DNA of 64,000 bases, taken from contig NZ_CP041765.1 of NCBI RefSeq assembly GCF_007559025.1, positions 492,679-556,678 on the forward strand. Reading direction: 5' to 3'. Under the pieces are notes generated by a model. The model was not told the origin of the DNA. It saw only the letters and a program-made list of their open reading frames with translations, and did no database searches. The first letter of the stretch is position 1. Every line of letters starts with the position of its first letter. The position numbers and the translations under genes were made by a program. Below are positions 52,641-62,049 of this stretch, one piece after another. The stretch is from Tomitella fengzijianii (GTDB taxonomy: Bacteria > Actinomycetota > Actinomycetes > Mycobacteriales > Mycobacteriaceae).

Positions 52641-55085
52641 GTGGCGCTTTACCGGAAGTATCGACCGGCGGCCTTCTCGGAGGTCGTGGGACAAGAGCAC
52701 GTCACCGAGCCGCTCAGCGCGGCCCTGGAGTCGGGGCGGATCAATCATGCGTATCTGTTCTCAGGCCCGCGCGGTTGCGGCAAGACGTCGTCCGCGCGCA
52801 TCCTCGCGCGGTCGCTGAACTGCGTCGAGGGGCCCACGGCGTCGCCCTGCGGAGTGTGCAGGTCGTGCGTCGCACTGGGGCCGGGGGGCACCGGCAATCT
52901 GGACGTCGTCGAACTCGACGCGGCCAGCCATGGCGGCGTCGATGACACGAGGGACCTGCGTGACAAGGCCTTCTACGCGCCGGCGGAGTCGCGTTACCGC
53001 GTGTTCATCGTCGACGAGGCCCACATGGTCACCAACGCGGGCTTCAACGCGTTGCTCAAGATCGTGGAGGAGCCGCCGGAGCACCTGATCTTCGTCTTCG
53101 CCACCACGGAGCCGGAGAAGGTGCTTCCGACGATCCGGTCGCGCACCCACCATTACCCGTTCCGGCTGCTGCCGCCGACGGTGATGCGCGGACTGCTCGA
53201 CGGCATCTGTGAGCAGGAGCACGTCACCGTGGAGGACGCCGTGTTTCCGCTCGTCATCCGTGCGGGCGGCGGGTCCCCGCGTGACACGCTCAGCGTGCTC
53301 GACCAATTGCTGGCGGGCGCCGGGCATGAGGGCATCGCCTACGACCGCGCGCTGGCGTTGCTCGGGGTCACGGACGTCGCGCTCATCGACGACGCAGTGG
53401 ACGCGCTCGCAGTGGACGACGGTGCGGCGATGTTCGAGACCGTCAACAGGCTGATCGAGGCCGGGCTGGACCCGCGGCGGTTCGCGTCTGACCTGCTCGA
53501 CCGTCTCCGTGATCTCATCGTGCTTCGTGCGGTGCCCGACGCCGGCGAGCGTGGCCTGGTCGACGCCCCGGGAGACGCGCTGGAGCGCATGCGTGACGAA
53601 GCCGACCGCTTAGGCCCGGCCACTCTCACCCGGTACGCGGAGGTGGTGCACGATTCGCTTACGGACATGCGCGGCGCCACCGCCCCCCGCCTGCTGCTGG
53701 AGGTGATGTGCGCGCGGCTGCTGCTTCCCGCGGCTTCGGACGACGTGCCGGCGCTGCTGCAGCGGATCGAGCGCCTTGAGCGCGGCGGAACGGCGGGGGC
53801 TGCGGCGCCGGGTGGTGTCGCAGCTGGGGGCGCCGTGTCCGGCGCCCCTGCGGTGAGCGCTCCGGAGGCGGATGGCAGCGGCCAGGGCGCGTCGCCCGAG
53901 CGGGCGGCGCCGCGTTTCGTGCGCCCGTCGCAGCGTCGGGCCGGTCAGGAAGCGCCGTCGCCGCGCCGCGAGGAAGAAGACCGTCCGCGCACTGCGCCGC
54001 GACAGGATGCGACGGTGGAACAGAGCGCCGCGCCCCGGCCTTCGACAGGGGAGAGCGCAGCCGCGGAGCCGGTTTCCGAGAGGGCCGACACCGACGCGGC
54101 GCCTGCACCCGTGGTGGCTCCGGAACCTCCGGAGGCGCCTGAACCTGCGGCTGCGACCGAATCCGCCGCAGCGCCCGAACCTGCCGCAGCGCCCGAACCT
54201 GCCGCAGCGCCCGAACCTGCCGCAGCGCCCGAACCTGCCGCAGCGCGGCAACCGCCTGCGGACGCCTCGCCGAATCCCGTTCCGGACGGGGATCCTGAGC
54301 AGGAAACAGTCACGGCGTCGGGTGTGGAGGATGCGCCCGGCGGTGCGGAGGACCCCGCTGCGGTCGGCGGGCGCCCCGATGCAGTGGCGGTCCGCGCTGC
54401 GTGGTCCGAGGTCCGGGCGGCGATCCGTTCGCGAAGCCGCACCGTCGAGGTGATGCTGGCGGAGGCCGTCGTCAAGCGCGTGGACGACGACGTGGTCGTG
54501 CTGGCGCACCCGTCGGCACCGTTGGCCACCAGGCTTGCCGAACAGCACAATGCGCAGCTGATCAGGGAGGCCATCGCGCTGGTGTACGGCGGCGAGTGGC
54601 GACTGGCTGTGGAGAACGACAGCGGGCCGGCTCAGGCCGGGGGGCCGCCGCAAACCACGCGCGCACAACGGTCTTCGCGTCAGGCGCAGTCCGACAAGCC
54701 GGCTTCGCAGGGGTATTCGCGGCCCAGTCAGGCCGCCCGGGCGAGTGCCGGGCAGGGTGACGGCGGTTCTCCCCGTGCCGATTCCGCTGCGACGTCGGCC
54801 GCGCCCGCGGTTGCGGCCGGCGCCGGTGATCAGACCGGCGGATACTCAGGATCTGAGGCTCCGGAGGGCGGGGCACATGATGTGAGCGCGATGCCGCCTC
54901 CTCGGGACGAGGACGTTCCGCCGGAATCGGGCTACGAGGAACGGTTCGACGAAGCGGCGGCCGAAGAGGAGATGATGGCCGAAGCGGCCGCCGGTCCGGG
55001 AGTCACCGCTGAGCGCAGGGACCCGGAGGAGGCCGCGGTGGAGTTGCTGCGAGGGACGCTCGGAGCCACGCCGATCGACGAGTGA
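52641..55085 (+). CDS. dnaX: DNA polymerase III gamma/tau subunit
   Basis: An 814-residue clamp-loader ATPase. The AAA+ part has Walker A GPRGCGKTSS, a four-cysteine zinc module (C-x8-C-x2-C-x2-C around CVEGPTASPCGVCRSC), Walker B VDEAH, the sensor ATTEPEK and IRSRTHHYPF. Domain III ends near residue 370. The remaining 440 residues are low-complexity Pro/Ala/Glu with an 18-base repeat array, broken by a tau-like globular part (AVRAAWSEVRAAIRSRSRTVEVMLAEA to EWRLAVEND). No slippery heptamer for a gamma form was noticed, so a single long product is likely. The GTG at 52641 fits the family start ALYRKYRP. Confidence 0.95.
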   Translation: MALYRKYRPAAFSEVVGQEHVTEPLSAALESGRINHAYLFSGPRGCGKTSSARILARSLNCVEGPTASPCGVCRSCVALGPGGTGNLDVVELDAASHGGVDDTRDLRDKAFYAPAESRYRVFIVDEAHMVTNAGFNALLKIVEEPPEHLIFVFATTEPEKVLPTIRSRTHHYPFRLLPPTVMRGLLDGICEQEHVTVEDAVFPLVIRAGGGSPRDTLSVLDQLLAGAGHEGIAYDRALALLGVTDVALIDDAVDALAVDDGAAMFETVNRLIEAGLDPRRFASDLLDRLRDLIVLRAVPDAGERGLVDAPGDALERMRDEADRLGPATLTRYAEVVHDSLTDMRGATAPRLLLEVMCARLLLPAASDDVPALLQRIERLERGGTAGAAAPGGVAAGGAVSGAPAVSAPEADGSGQGASPERAAPRFVRPSQRRAGQEAPSPRREEEDRPRTAPRQDATVEQSAAPRPSTGESAAAEPVSERADTDAAPAPVVAPEPPEAPEPAAATESAAAPEPAAAPEPAAAPEPAAAPEPAAARQPPADASPNPVPDGDPEQETVTASGVEDAPGGAEDPAAVGGRPDAVAVRAAWSEVRAAIRSRSRTVEVMLAEAVVKRVDDDVVVLAHPSAPLATRLAEQHNAQLIREAIALVYGGEWRLAVENDSGPAQAGGPPQTTRAQRSSRQAQSDKPASQGYSRPSQAARASAGQGDGGSPRADSAATSAAPAVAAGAGDQTGGYSGSEAPEGGAHDVSAMPPPRDEDVPPESGYEERFDEAAAEEEMMAEAAAGPGVTAERRDPEEAAVELLRGTLGATPIDE
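54165..54245 (+). repeat. In-frame 18-bp tandem repeat in dnaX
   Basis: Four perfect copies of an 18-base unit (GCCGCAGCGCCCGAACCT) and a half copy encode repeated AAAPEP in the linker. Copy number is likely to vary between strains because the unit is a multiple of three. Confidence 0.92.
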
Positions 55086-55170
55086 CCCGGCTGCCGGCCG
55101 TCCTTCTGATTCGGTCGTCATGGCTCGAGAACGCGGTTGGAAGACCATGGCGCCAAGCGTCGAATATATG

Positions 55171-55176
55171 TACTAT
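55171..55176 (+). promoter_or_regulatory. Strong candidate -10 element of the DUF222-HNH gene
   Basis: TACTAT ends seven bases before the ATG at 55184 within a short AT-rich stretch (AATATATGTACTATAGAA), unusual in this GC-rich region. A leaderless transcript is likely. Confidence 0.6.
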
Positions 55177-55183
55177 AGAACAC

Positions 55184-57211
55184 ATGAACGGGGTGGGGTT
55201 CGGGGGATCGGCTCGTGCGGCGGCAGGCGGCGCGGGCGTGGTCGATGGGCAGTTGGAGGCGATGCTGCCGGAGTGGTGCCGCGAGCTGATGGTGGCGCAT
55301 CAACGGGACGAGAATGCGGCCGCGGCACGGCGTCTGCTCGGGGTTCGTGAACTGGTGGACGCGCGCATCGCGATGCTACAGCGCGCCGGCACCGGCAGGG
55401 GGCGTGCTCGGCGCGCGGCGCTCTCGGAGGTCGCCGCGGCATCGACATGCACGATGCACATGGCGGAGGTGCACTACGGGATCGCGGAACTTCTGGAACA
55501 GCATCTCTCCGCGGTGCGGGATGCGGCGCTCGCCGGCCTGGTCGACTATGCGCACCTCGCCGTGCTGTATCACGCGCTGGCCCAGGTGGATCCGGACGTG
55601 ATCCGTGCGCTCGACGAGGAGATCGCCGCATCCGCCAGGCTGCTTGCGCCCGGCTCATTCGGCAACGAGGTCGAACGTCTGTTGATGGAGCGTGACCCCC
55701 GTATGGCCGAGCGTTTGCATGCGCGCGAGCGCTCACGTCGGCGGGTCACAGTCTCACGCCGCACCAGCGGCATGGCGGACGTGCGGGCGTACCTTGCAGC
55801 GGATGAGGCGGTCGTCGTATACGAGGCCATCGATGCGCTGGCCGATTCGGTATGTGCTGCCGACCCGAGGGACCGCGCCGCACGGCGCGCCGATGCGGTG
55901 GTGGCAATGGCGCTCGGCGCCGACAAGCTCGAATGCAGGTGCGGGCGGCCCGCGTGCACGAAAGCCTCGTGTGCGGCTTCGGATGCCACGGGGGACGCAG
56001 CGCCGGCGGACCCCGAGACGGGCGGCGGCACGGGCGCTCCGGGCGCAGGCTCGGGGGCGCAGCGACGGGTTCACGTGTACGTGCACGTGGACCTCGCCAC
56101 GCTCGCGCACCTGACGGACACCCCGGGCCACCTCGAAGGGTACGGCCCGATCTGCGCAGAGTATGCGCGCATGCTCGCCGAGAACTCGACGTGGCAGCTG
56201 GTGTTCGCCGAGGCCAAGTACCTGGCCGAGCATTGGCTGGCGCAGAACCCGCAGGCCGCATGCGGGGCGGACGGGAACCTGCCGCCGGGCGCCGGCCATG
56301 CCCCGACCGGCGACGGGGGAGGGGTCTGTCCCGGGGACGAGTCGGACGATCCCACCGCCGATGAGAAGGTGGCGGGAATGCACGATGGCTCCTACGATCC
56401 CGAGCTCGACGATCCCGAGTACATCGCGTTCCTCGAAGCGGCATTTGAGCGTTGGCAGGCGAAGGAGAACCGCCTGCGGCACCAAATCGAGACCGTCCAT
56501 GAGCGGACGCTCCCGGAAACATCGGGGGCCGCGCTGGGGCTTTCGCGTCCGGCGCCGCCGACCCCGTTGCGGCACGCCCGGATTCCCGCACTGCGGACGG
56601 TGCCCATCATCGGCGACGGGAGACTCATCGACACGATCCGTTCCCGGGTCGCGGCATGCCGCGGCATGGGTTCCGGCATCCACCCGGACGGTCACGGCGG
56701 ATACGACAAACCGCCGCCGGGCGCGCTCTCCTACAAACCGTCGCGGAAGGTCACGCAGGAGGTGCGCACGCGCGACGGGCACTGCCGCCACCCCGGATGC
56801 ATCGTGCCGGCCGGGCGGTGCGAAATCGACCACGTGGTGCCGTTCGACCACGATGCCCCGGAGCATGGCGGTTGGACGGTGCCGCAGAACCTGCACTGCC
56901 TGTGCAAAATGCACCATCAGCTGAAGACCTGGCGGATATGGGACGTCGCCGTGCTTGCGGGTTACGCCGAATGCTGGTCGTGCCACGCGACCGGGCAGTG
57001 GCTGATCAGTGTGCCCGGAGGATTCCGCGCCCGGCCTGTGCCTGCTGCCTCCGTGGAAAGGGACGGCACCGTGGAACGGGACGGCACCGTGGAAAGGGAC
57101 GGCACCGGCCAGGTGCACGGTCCGCGTGCACACCCGGCCATGTCCGCCAGGGACATCGCCTTCGGTGCAGCGGATCCGGAGGCGGACCCGGACGAGGACC
57201 TGCCGTTCTGA
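55184..57211 (+). CDS. DUF222-HNH endonuclease (13E12-repeat type)
   Basis: A 675-residue protein with an N-terminal DUF222 domain (MTVSRRT-like region around SRRTSGMADVRAYL, and ALADSVCAADPRDRAARRADAVVAMA) and a C-terminal HNH nuclease: CRHPGCIVPAGRCEIDHVVPF, then NLHCLCKMHHQLK with the metal His. A Cys pair and Gly-rich linker separate them. The family is abundant in Mycobacteriales and includes the REP13E12 genes of M. tuberculosis; its natural role is not known, though some copies carry phage attachment sites. A three-copy VERDGT repeat lies near the C-terminus. It is inserted between dnaX and the hydrolase gene. Confidence 0.87.
   Translation: MNGVGFGGSARAAAGGAGVVDGQLEAMLPEWCRELMVAHQRDENAAAARRLLGVRELVDARIAMLQRAGTGRGRARRAALSEVAAASTCTMHMAEVHYGIAELLEQHLSAVRDAALAGLVDYAHLAVLYHALAQVDPDVIRALDEEIAASARLLAPGSFGNEVERLLMERDPRMAERLHARERSRRRVTVSRRTSGMADVRAYLAADEAVVVYEAIDALADSVCAADPRDRAARRADAVVAMALGADKLECRCGRPACTKASCAASDATGDAAPADPETGGGTGAPGAGSGAQRRVHVYVHVDLATLAHLTDTPGHLEGYGPICAEYARMLAENSTWQLVFAEAKYLAEHWLAQNPQAACGADGNLPPGAGHAPTGDGGGVCPGDESDDPTADEKVAGMHDGSYDPELDDPEYIAFLEAAFERWQAKENRLRHQIETVHERTLPETSGAALGLSRPAPPTPLRHARIPALRTVPIIGDGRLIDTIRSRVAACRGMGSGIHPDGHGGYDKPPPGALSYKPSRKVTQEVRTRDGHCRHPGCIVPAGRCEIDHVVPFDHDAPEHGGWTVPQNLHCLCKMHHQLKTWRIWDVAVLAGYAECWSCHATGQWLISVPGGFRARPVPAASVERDGTVERDGTVERDGTGQVHGPRAHPAMSARDIAFGAADPEADPDEDLPF
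57053..57106 (+). repeat. In-frame 18-bp triplicate repeat in the DUF222-HNH gene
   Basis: Three copies of an 18-base unit (GTGGAAMGGGACGGCACC) encode VERDGT three times. One base differs in the middle copy. Confidence 0.92.
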
Positions 57212-57214
57212 TCC

Positions 57215-57973
57215 TCAACCCAGGTGCGCGGCCAGGAACTCCCTGGTGCGGATGCCCGCGTCCTCGGCTGCCTCGCGCACGTGCTTGGGCGACGAGGGGT
57301 CCGAGGCGAACGCGTGGCCCGCCCCCGGGTATCTCACGATCTGCGTCGGCGCGTTGACCGGCTCGATCGCAGTGCGAAGTCGCTCCACCTGCGCCGGCGG
57401 GATGGACCGGTCCTCGTCGCCGTAGAAACCGAGCCAGGGCACGCGCACGCTCGGCGCCGTCTCCAACCCGGATTCGAATCCGGACCATCGGGCTTTCTCG
57501 ATACCGCTGCCGTAGAACGTGACCGCCGCGTCGACGTCGGCGTGGGCCGCCGCCCACAGGGCGATCGTCCCTCCCATGCAGAATCCGATGATCCCGGCGC
57601 GCGGGGCGCCCTCGTGGCGCAGGAACGCGGTGGCGTTGCCGACGTCCATGGTGATGGCGTCGCCGTCCAACGTCGCCATCACCGGCCTGGCCTTGGCGAA
57701 ATCGTGGTCGTCGATCACCACGTCACCGCTGCGGTGGTAGAGGTGCGGCGCGGCGGCAACGTATCCCACATCGGCGAACACCCGCAGCAGCCATTCGATG
57801 TAGGTCGTGACCCCCCACGCCTCCTGTACGACGACGATCCCGGCACGCGGCGCACCGTCGGGGCGCGCGACGGTGAGCGGAGTGCCGCCGTGGTCGACGC
57901 GCGCCAGCGGCCGCTGCGGCGTGTCCTGGGGGCCGCGGGGCAGGGGCGGCAGGTCTCCGTTGCTCCCCGTCAC
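57215..57973 (-). CDS. Dienelactone hydrolase family protein
   Basis: A 252-residue alpha/beta hydrolase with a cysteine nucleophile in GFCMGG, the Asp in GDEDRSIP and the His in GAGHAF. Members open cyclic lactones in aromatic degradation or act as general esterases. VVVQEAWG near residue 48 carries the Glu that helps activate the Cys. The GTG start lies four bases after the stop of the methyltransferase gene, so it is in its operon; whether it takes part in lipid metabolism is unknown. Confidence 0.88.
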   Translation of the reverse strand: MTGSNGDLPPLPRGPQDTPQRPLARVDHGGTPLTVARPDGAPRAGIVVVQEAWGVTTYIEWLLRVFADVGYVAAAPHLYHRSGDVVIDDHDFAKARPVMATLDGDAITMDVGNATAFLRHEGAPRAGIIGFCMGGTIALWAAAHADVDAAVTFYGSGIEKARWSGFESGLETAPSVRVPWLGFYGDEDRSIPPAQVERLRTAIEPVNAPTQIVRYPGAGHAFASDPSSPKHVREAAEDAGIRTREFLAAHLG

Positions 57974-57977
57974 GCGC

Positions 57978-59300
57978 TCACCAACTCCACCAGGGCTGCA
58001 ACGGCACGTCGGCGCTGCCGTCCGACAACGGCTTGACCGCCAGAACCTGGTGCAACTGGATGACGTTGGTCTCGAATCCCAGACGCGAGCCCGCCATGTA
58101 GAGTCCCCAGATCCTGGCAGTGCCCTCGCCGACTTCGCTCACGCAGAAGTCCCAGTTGTCCACGAGGTTGCGGCACCAGTCGCGCAGGGTCAGCGCGTAG
58201 TGCTCTCGGATGTCCTCCTCGTGCCGCACGTTGAACCCGGTGTCCTGCATGATCCGGATGATCGTGCCGGAGCCGGTGAGCTCGCCGTCGGGGAAGATGT
58301 AGCGGTCGATGAACGCGCCGGCCTTGGCGTTGCCCGCATTGCCGGGTCGGGTGATGCAATGGTTGAGGATCCGGCCGCCCGGCCGCAGCTTGGAGTAGAG
58401 GAACTCGAAGTAGTCGGGGTAGTTGTGCACGCCGATGTGCTCGGTGAGCCCGATCGAGGACACGCGGTCGAAACCGCTCTCGGGCACGTCACGGTAATCG
58501 CAGTGACGCACCTCGGCGAGATCCTGCAGCCCTTCCTCCGCGATCGCCTTCTGCGCCCACTCGGCCTGGTTCTTCGACAGCGTGGCGCCGATGACCCGGA
58601 CCCCGCGCCGCGCGGCGTAGCGGACCATGCCGCCCCAGCCGCAGCCGACGTCGAGCAGCCGCATCCCCGGTTCCAGCCCCAGCTTGTCGAACACCAGGCG
58701 GTACTTGTCCTCCTGGGCCTGCTCGAGCGAGTCGTCGGCGTGCCGGTAGGTGGCGCAGGTGTAGGTCATCGACGGTCCCAGGACCCGCTCGTAGAAGGCG
58801 TTGGACACGTCGTAGTGGTGGCTTATGACCTCGGCGTCGCGCTCCTTCGAATGGCGAAGGCCCTCGGCGATCCGGCGCCAGCGCGGCAAGGTCTCCTGCG
58901 GCGGCGGGGTGAGGATGCGCAGCCGGTCGCGGCCCAGCGACCGGATGATGGCGGCGCCGTCCCGCAGCGACGGCCGGTGCATCGAGATCGACTGCAGGCG
59001 CTTGAACACCTCGTACGGGTCGCCTGGATGCGCCCCCACGAGGTCCAGGTCGCAGAAAGCGTAGGCGCGGGCCATGCCGAGGTCGCCGGGGGCGGTGGCG
59101 ACGAAGTTCGCGCCGCGGGGAGTCTTCAGGACGAGCCCGTACGGCGAGTCCGGGTCTCCGGCGGTACTGCCGTCGTAGGCGGTGAAGTGGAGGGGGATGG
59201 GGCCGTCGGTGACCTTCTCCAGCATTTCGGCCAGCGTCAGCTGGGGCAGCCCGCCGCCCGTGATGCCGGCGAGCGCGCCGGACGAGAACGCGTTGTTCAT
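57978..59300 (-). CDS. tmsB: 10-methylstearate synthase methyltransferase (BfaA/TmsB type)
   Basis: A 440-residue SAM-dependent methyltransferase of the cyclopropane fatty acid synthase group. After an N-terminal lipid-binding domain it has HYDVSNAFYERVLG, MTYTCATY, the SAM motif LLDVGCGWGG, SSIGLTEHIGVHNY and the bicarbonate/active-site Cys region HCITRPG. Together with the FAD oxidase encoded before it, this matches the pair that methylates oleoyl chains of phospholipids at C10 and reduces the product to 10-methylstearate (tuberculostearate), related to Rv3720/Rv3719. AAGGGAG precedes the ATG. Confidence 0.88.
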   Translation of the reverse strand: MNNAFSSGALAGITGGGLPQLTLAEMLEKVTDGPIPLHFTAYDGSTAGDPDSPYGLVLKTPRGANFVATAPGDLGMARAYAFCDLDLVGAHPGDPYEVFKRLQSISMHRPSLRDGAAIIRSLGRDRLRILTPPPQETLPRWRRIAEGLRHSKERDAEVISHHYDVSNAFYERVLGPSMTYTCATYRHADDSLEQAQEDKYRLVFDKLGLEPGMRLLDVGCGWGGMVRYAARRGVRVIGATLSKNQAEWAQKAIAEEGLQDLAEVRHCDYRDVPESGFDRVSSIGLTEHIGVHNYPDYFEFLYSKLRPGGRILNHCITRPGNAGNAKAGAFIDRYIFPDGELTGSGTIIRIMQDTGFNVRHEEDIREHYALTLRDWCRNLVDNWDFCVSEVGEGTARIWGLYMAGSRLGFETNVIQLHQVLAVKPLSDGSADVPLQPWWSW

Positions 59301-59320
59301 GGGGGCTCCCTTGAACGAGA

Positions 59321-60829
59321 TCACTTTTGCTTTACCGCCTTTGCGTACAGATCGAGTAGACGCGAATCCGGGTCGTACCGCGACTTGAGGCCGGTGTAGC
59401 CGGTGCCGCCGTACATGCCGTCGAACTCGTCCTGCTCGTAGAACGACTCCGAGTAGAGCGACTTGTGCCCGCCCAGCTCGGCCACCTTGCGTTCGATGCG
59501 CCGGTTCATCGCGCCCACAGGCTCGCCGGGAACGATGGGTACGGACGACCAGAAGCCGATGTTGACGTAGGTGCGCCCGGCCTCGAGGGGGTACAGGGTC
59601 CAGGGCTGCCCGGGGTCTGTGTCGCTGCGGCGCCCGTCGTCCGCCGGAACGCTGCGCAGCGCCAGCGGGCACAACCACACGGGTTCGATCCCGGTCTCGG
59701 GGAGGAACCACCGGGTGAACTCGGCGGTGCGTTCGAGGGGCACCTCGATGTCCTGCACCACGCGCTCGCGCGGGGGCAGGCCTTTGCGCTTCTCGAGCCG
59801 GTCGCCGATGTCGTACTTCTGGTCGAGCCCGATCAGCTTCCAGTAGATGCTGCTGCGCAGGTACTTGCGCGGCCAGAACCGGCGGATCCGCGGGTTCTGC
59901 GTGCCGAACGCCCGCGAGCACCAGAACCAGTCGGTGTCCCACCGCCAAAGATAGTCGCGGATTGTGAGCAGGTCGGTCTTCGGCGACGCCTCGAGCGCGT
60001 GCTGGATGGACCGGTAGTAGATGTCCATCCCGGTGTAGTCGGAGGTGCGTTCGCCGCGGCGGAGGTCGGATGCGTCGGTCTGCATTCCCAGGACCAGGTA
60101 TGACTCGTCGGGCGTGAAGACGACCCCGTCGAGATAGTCGACCGTCACTGTCGCGCCGTCGGGGCCGGCCCAGGTGCCGGAGTCGGCGATCCGGCCCATT
60201 GCCTGCTGCAGCGCGTCGAGGTCGGTGAATCGCACGTGGTGCAGCCGGACGTACGGCTTGACGGCCTCGAGCTCGATGCGCAGGCGCGTGGCGTACCCGA
60301 GGGTGCCGTACGAGTTGGGGAACCCGCGGAAGAGGTCGGCCGTCCCGCCTTCCGGTCGTGCGGTGACGATCTCGCCGGTGGGGGTGAGCACGTCCATCTC
60401 GAGCACGGACTCGTGCGGAAGGCCGTTGCGGAACGAGGTGGACTCGATTCCCAGTCCGGTGACCGCGCCGCCGAGGGTGATCGTCTTGAGCTGTGGGACC
60501 ACCATCGGTGCGAGCCCGTAGGGCAGCGTCGCGTCCACCAGGTCCTCGTAGGTGCACATGCCCTGCACGTCGGCCGTCCACGCGGAGGGATCGACGGAGA
60601 TGACCCCGCCGAGGCCCGTCACGTCCAGGCCGGGTGCGCCCGTGGCGCTGCGCGCGCGGAACAGGTTCGAGGTCTTCTTGGCCAGCCGCACCGGCGCGTC
60701 CGCGGGGATAGCGTGGAAACTGGCGAGCAGCCGCTCCACGCCGGCCTGATGTGCGACGGTCCCCACAAGGCGGGCTGGCGGGGGCACGGGCCCGCGCGGC
60801 GGTCTACGCAGAACCGGGGTGGCATTCAC
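59321..60829 (-). CDS. tmsA: FAD-dependent 10-methylene reductase (BfaB/TmsA type)
   Basis: A 502-residue flavoprotein of the BBE/GlcD-like FAD-binding group, homologous in order and length to Rv3719. The FAD-binding part has [53 protein letters not shown], and [16 protein letters not shown]. The DHCR24-like C-terminus has [12 protein letters not shown]. It should reduce the 10-methylene fatty acid made by the methyltransferase, using NADPH. The GTG at 60829 is the longest start. The gene is 20 bases upstream of the methyltransferase. Confidence 0.87.
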   Translation of the reverse strand: MNATPVLRRPPRGPVPPPARLVGTVAHQAGVERLLASFHAIPADAPVRLAKKTSNLFRARSATGAPGLDVTGLGGVISVDPSAWTADVQGMCTYEDLVDATLPYGLAPMVVPQLKTITLGGAVTGLGIESTSFRNGLPHESVLEMDVLTPTGEIVTARPEGGTADLFRGFPNSYGTLGYATRLRIELEAVKPYVRLHHVRFTDLDALQQAMGRIADSGTWAGPDGATVTVDYLDGVVFTPDESYLVLGMQTDASDLRRGERTSDYTGMDIYYRSIQHALEASPKTDLLTIRDYLWRWDTDWFWCSRAFGTQNPRIRRFWPRKYLRSSIYWKLIGLDQKYDIGDRLEKRKGLPPRERVVQDIEVPLERTAEFTRWFLPETGIEPVWLCPLALRSVPADDGRRSDTDPGQPWTLYPLEAGRTYVNIGFWSSVPIVPGEPVGAMNRRIERKVAELGGHKSLYSESFYEQDEFDGMYGGTGYTGLKSRYDPDSRLLDLYAKAVKQK

Positions 60830-60894
60830 GTGGCGCTCGAACCTTTCGTCAACTCGGACTCTACTGGTGCACCGCGCGCGAGGGCGGGCATTGG

Positions 60895-60936
60895 TCCCGC
60901 GGTGAGGAACGCTGTGCTCCCGCGGTGAGGAACGCT
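60895..60936. repeat. Direct repeat between the 10-methylstearate operon and ybaB
   Basis: The 19-base TCCCGCGGTGAGGAACGCT occurs at 60895-60913 and again at 60918-60936, a 23-base period (about two helical turns). It lies in the divergent region, 66 bases before the oxidase start, where a regulator could bind. Confidence 0.8.
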
Positions 60937-61047
60937 ACGACTCCGTCCGCGGTGCCGCGCGCGCACCCCCGCTCACCGGCCGGGCGTTGCGCACCCGGTG
61001 CGGCGGCTACGCTGGTGACCGAGTTTCCCGACGAGAGGACCGCGCCG

Positions 61048-61398
61048 ATGCAACCCGGAGACCCGACGCAGCCCGGCGGTATGCCGGATATGCAGCAGCT
61101 GATGGCGCAGGCCCAGCAGATGCAGCAGCAGATGGTCCACGCCCAGCAGGAGCTGGCGAACCGTCAGGTCGACGGCCAGGCCGGGGGCGGACTCGTCAAG
61201 GCGACGGTCACCGGCACCGGCGAGCTGACGTCGATCGTCATCGACCCGTCCGTCATCGACCCCTCCGACGCCGAGACGCTGCAGGACCTCGTCGTGGGTG
61301 CCGTGCACGATGCCTCGGCGAACGCGCAGCGGACCGCCGCAGAGCTCATGGGTCCGCTCGCGGGGCCGCTGGGCGACATCGGCCTGCCCGGCTTCTAG
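61048..61398 (+). CDS. ybaB: YbaB/EbfC nucleoid-associated protein
   Basis: A 116-residue dimeric DNA-binding protein. Its start is rich in Met and Gln ([20 protein letters not shown]), followed by [28 protein letters not shown] and [15 protein letters not shown], the family core. It binds DNA non-specifically and in tweezers form. GAGAGGAC is seven bases before the ATG. It is just upstream of recR, an order kept across bacteria. Confidence 0.93.
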   Translation: MQPGDPTQPGGMPDMQQLMAQAQQMQQQMVHAQQELANRQVDGQAGGGLVKATVTGTGELTSIVIDPSVIDPSDAETLQDLVVGAVHDASANAQRTAAELMGPLAGPLGDIGLPGF

Positions 61399-61415
61399 CG
61401 ACAGCGGGTCGCTGC

Positions 61416-62039
61416 ATGTACGAGGGTCCTGTTCAGGATCTCATCGACGAGCTGGGCAAGCTCCCCGGCATCGGGCCCAAGAGCGCCCAGCGGATCGCCT
61501 TCCACATGCTCACGGTGGAACCGTCGGACATCGACCGGCTCCTGGCGTCGCTGCAGAAGGTGCGTGAGGGTGTCCGGTACTGCGTCGAGTGCGGCACTGT
61601 CGCGGACGGCGAGCGCTGCCGCATCTGCCAGGACCCCCGCCGCGACCGCACCCGGATCTGCGTCGTCGAGGAGCCCAAGGACGTGCCCGCCATCGAGCGG
61701 ACCAGAGAGTTCAAGGGGCTCTACCACGTCCTCGGCGGCGCGCTGAACCCGCTCGACGGCATCGGGCCCGACCAGCTGCGGGTGCGCGAGCTGCTGCAAC
61801 GGCTCGGCGGTGCTGCGCCGGGGCCGGACGGCGGGACGGTGGAGGTGGCCGAGGTGATCATCGCGACCGACCCCAACACGGAGGGCGAGGCCACCGCCAC
61901 CTACCTGGTCCGCATGCTCCGCGACTTCCCCGGGCTGTCCGTCAGCCGCCTGGCGTCCGGGCTGCCCATGGGCTCCGACCTCGAATACGCGGACGAGATG
62001 ACGCTGGGTCGCGCGCTCACCGGGCGCCGGGTGCTGTAG
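61416..62039 (+). CDS. recR: Recombination mediator RecR
   Basis: A 207-residue DNA-repair protein that helps RecF/RecO load RecA on gapped DNA. It has the helix-hairpin-helix [15 protein letters not shown], the zinc finger C-x2-C ... C-x2-C (YCVECG and RCRICQD), and the Toprim domain starting [10 protein letters not shown] with the acidic [12 protein letters not shown]. The ATG at 61416 is the only reasonable start. Confidence 0.95.
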   Translation: MYEGPVQDLIDELGKLPGIGPKSAQRIAFHMLTVEPSDIDRLLASLQKVREGVRYCVECGTVADGERCRICQDPRRDRTRICVVEEPKDVPAIERTREFKGLYHVLGGALNPLDGIGPDQLRVRELLQRLGGAAPGPDGGTVEVAEVIIATDPNTEGEATATYLVRMLRDFPGLSVSRLASGLPMGSDLEYADEMTLGRALTGRRVL

Positions 62040-62049
62040 GGGCGGCGGC

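Noticed and set aside
52641-55085. Programmed frameshift in dnaX to make a short gamma subunit
   Set aside because: No A-rich slippery heptamer with a following stop in the -1 frame was found by eye.
54165-57106. Short tandem repeats as a possible CRISPR array
   Set aside because: Both arrays are in-frame coding repeats without spacers.
55184-57211. DUF222-HNH gene as an insertion sequence
   Set aside because: No terminal inverted repeats, target duplication or transposase motif was seen.
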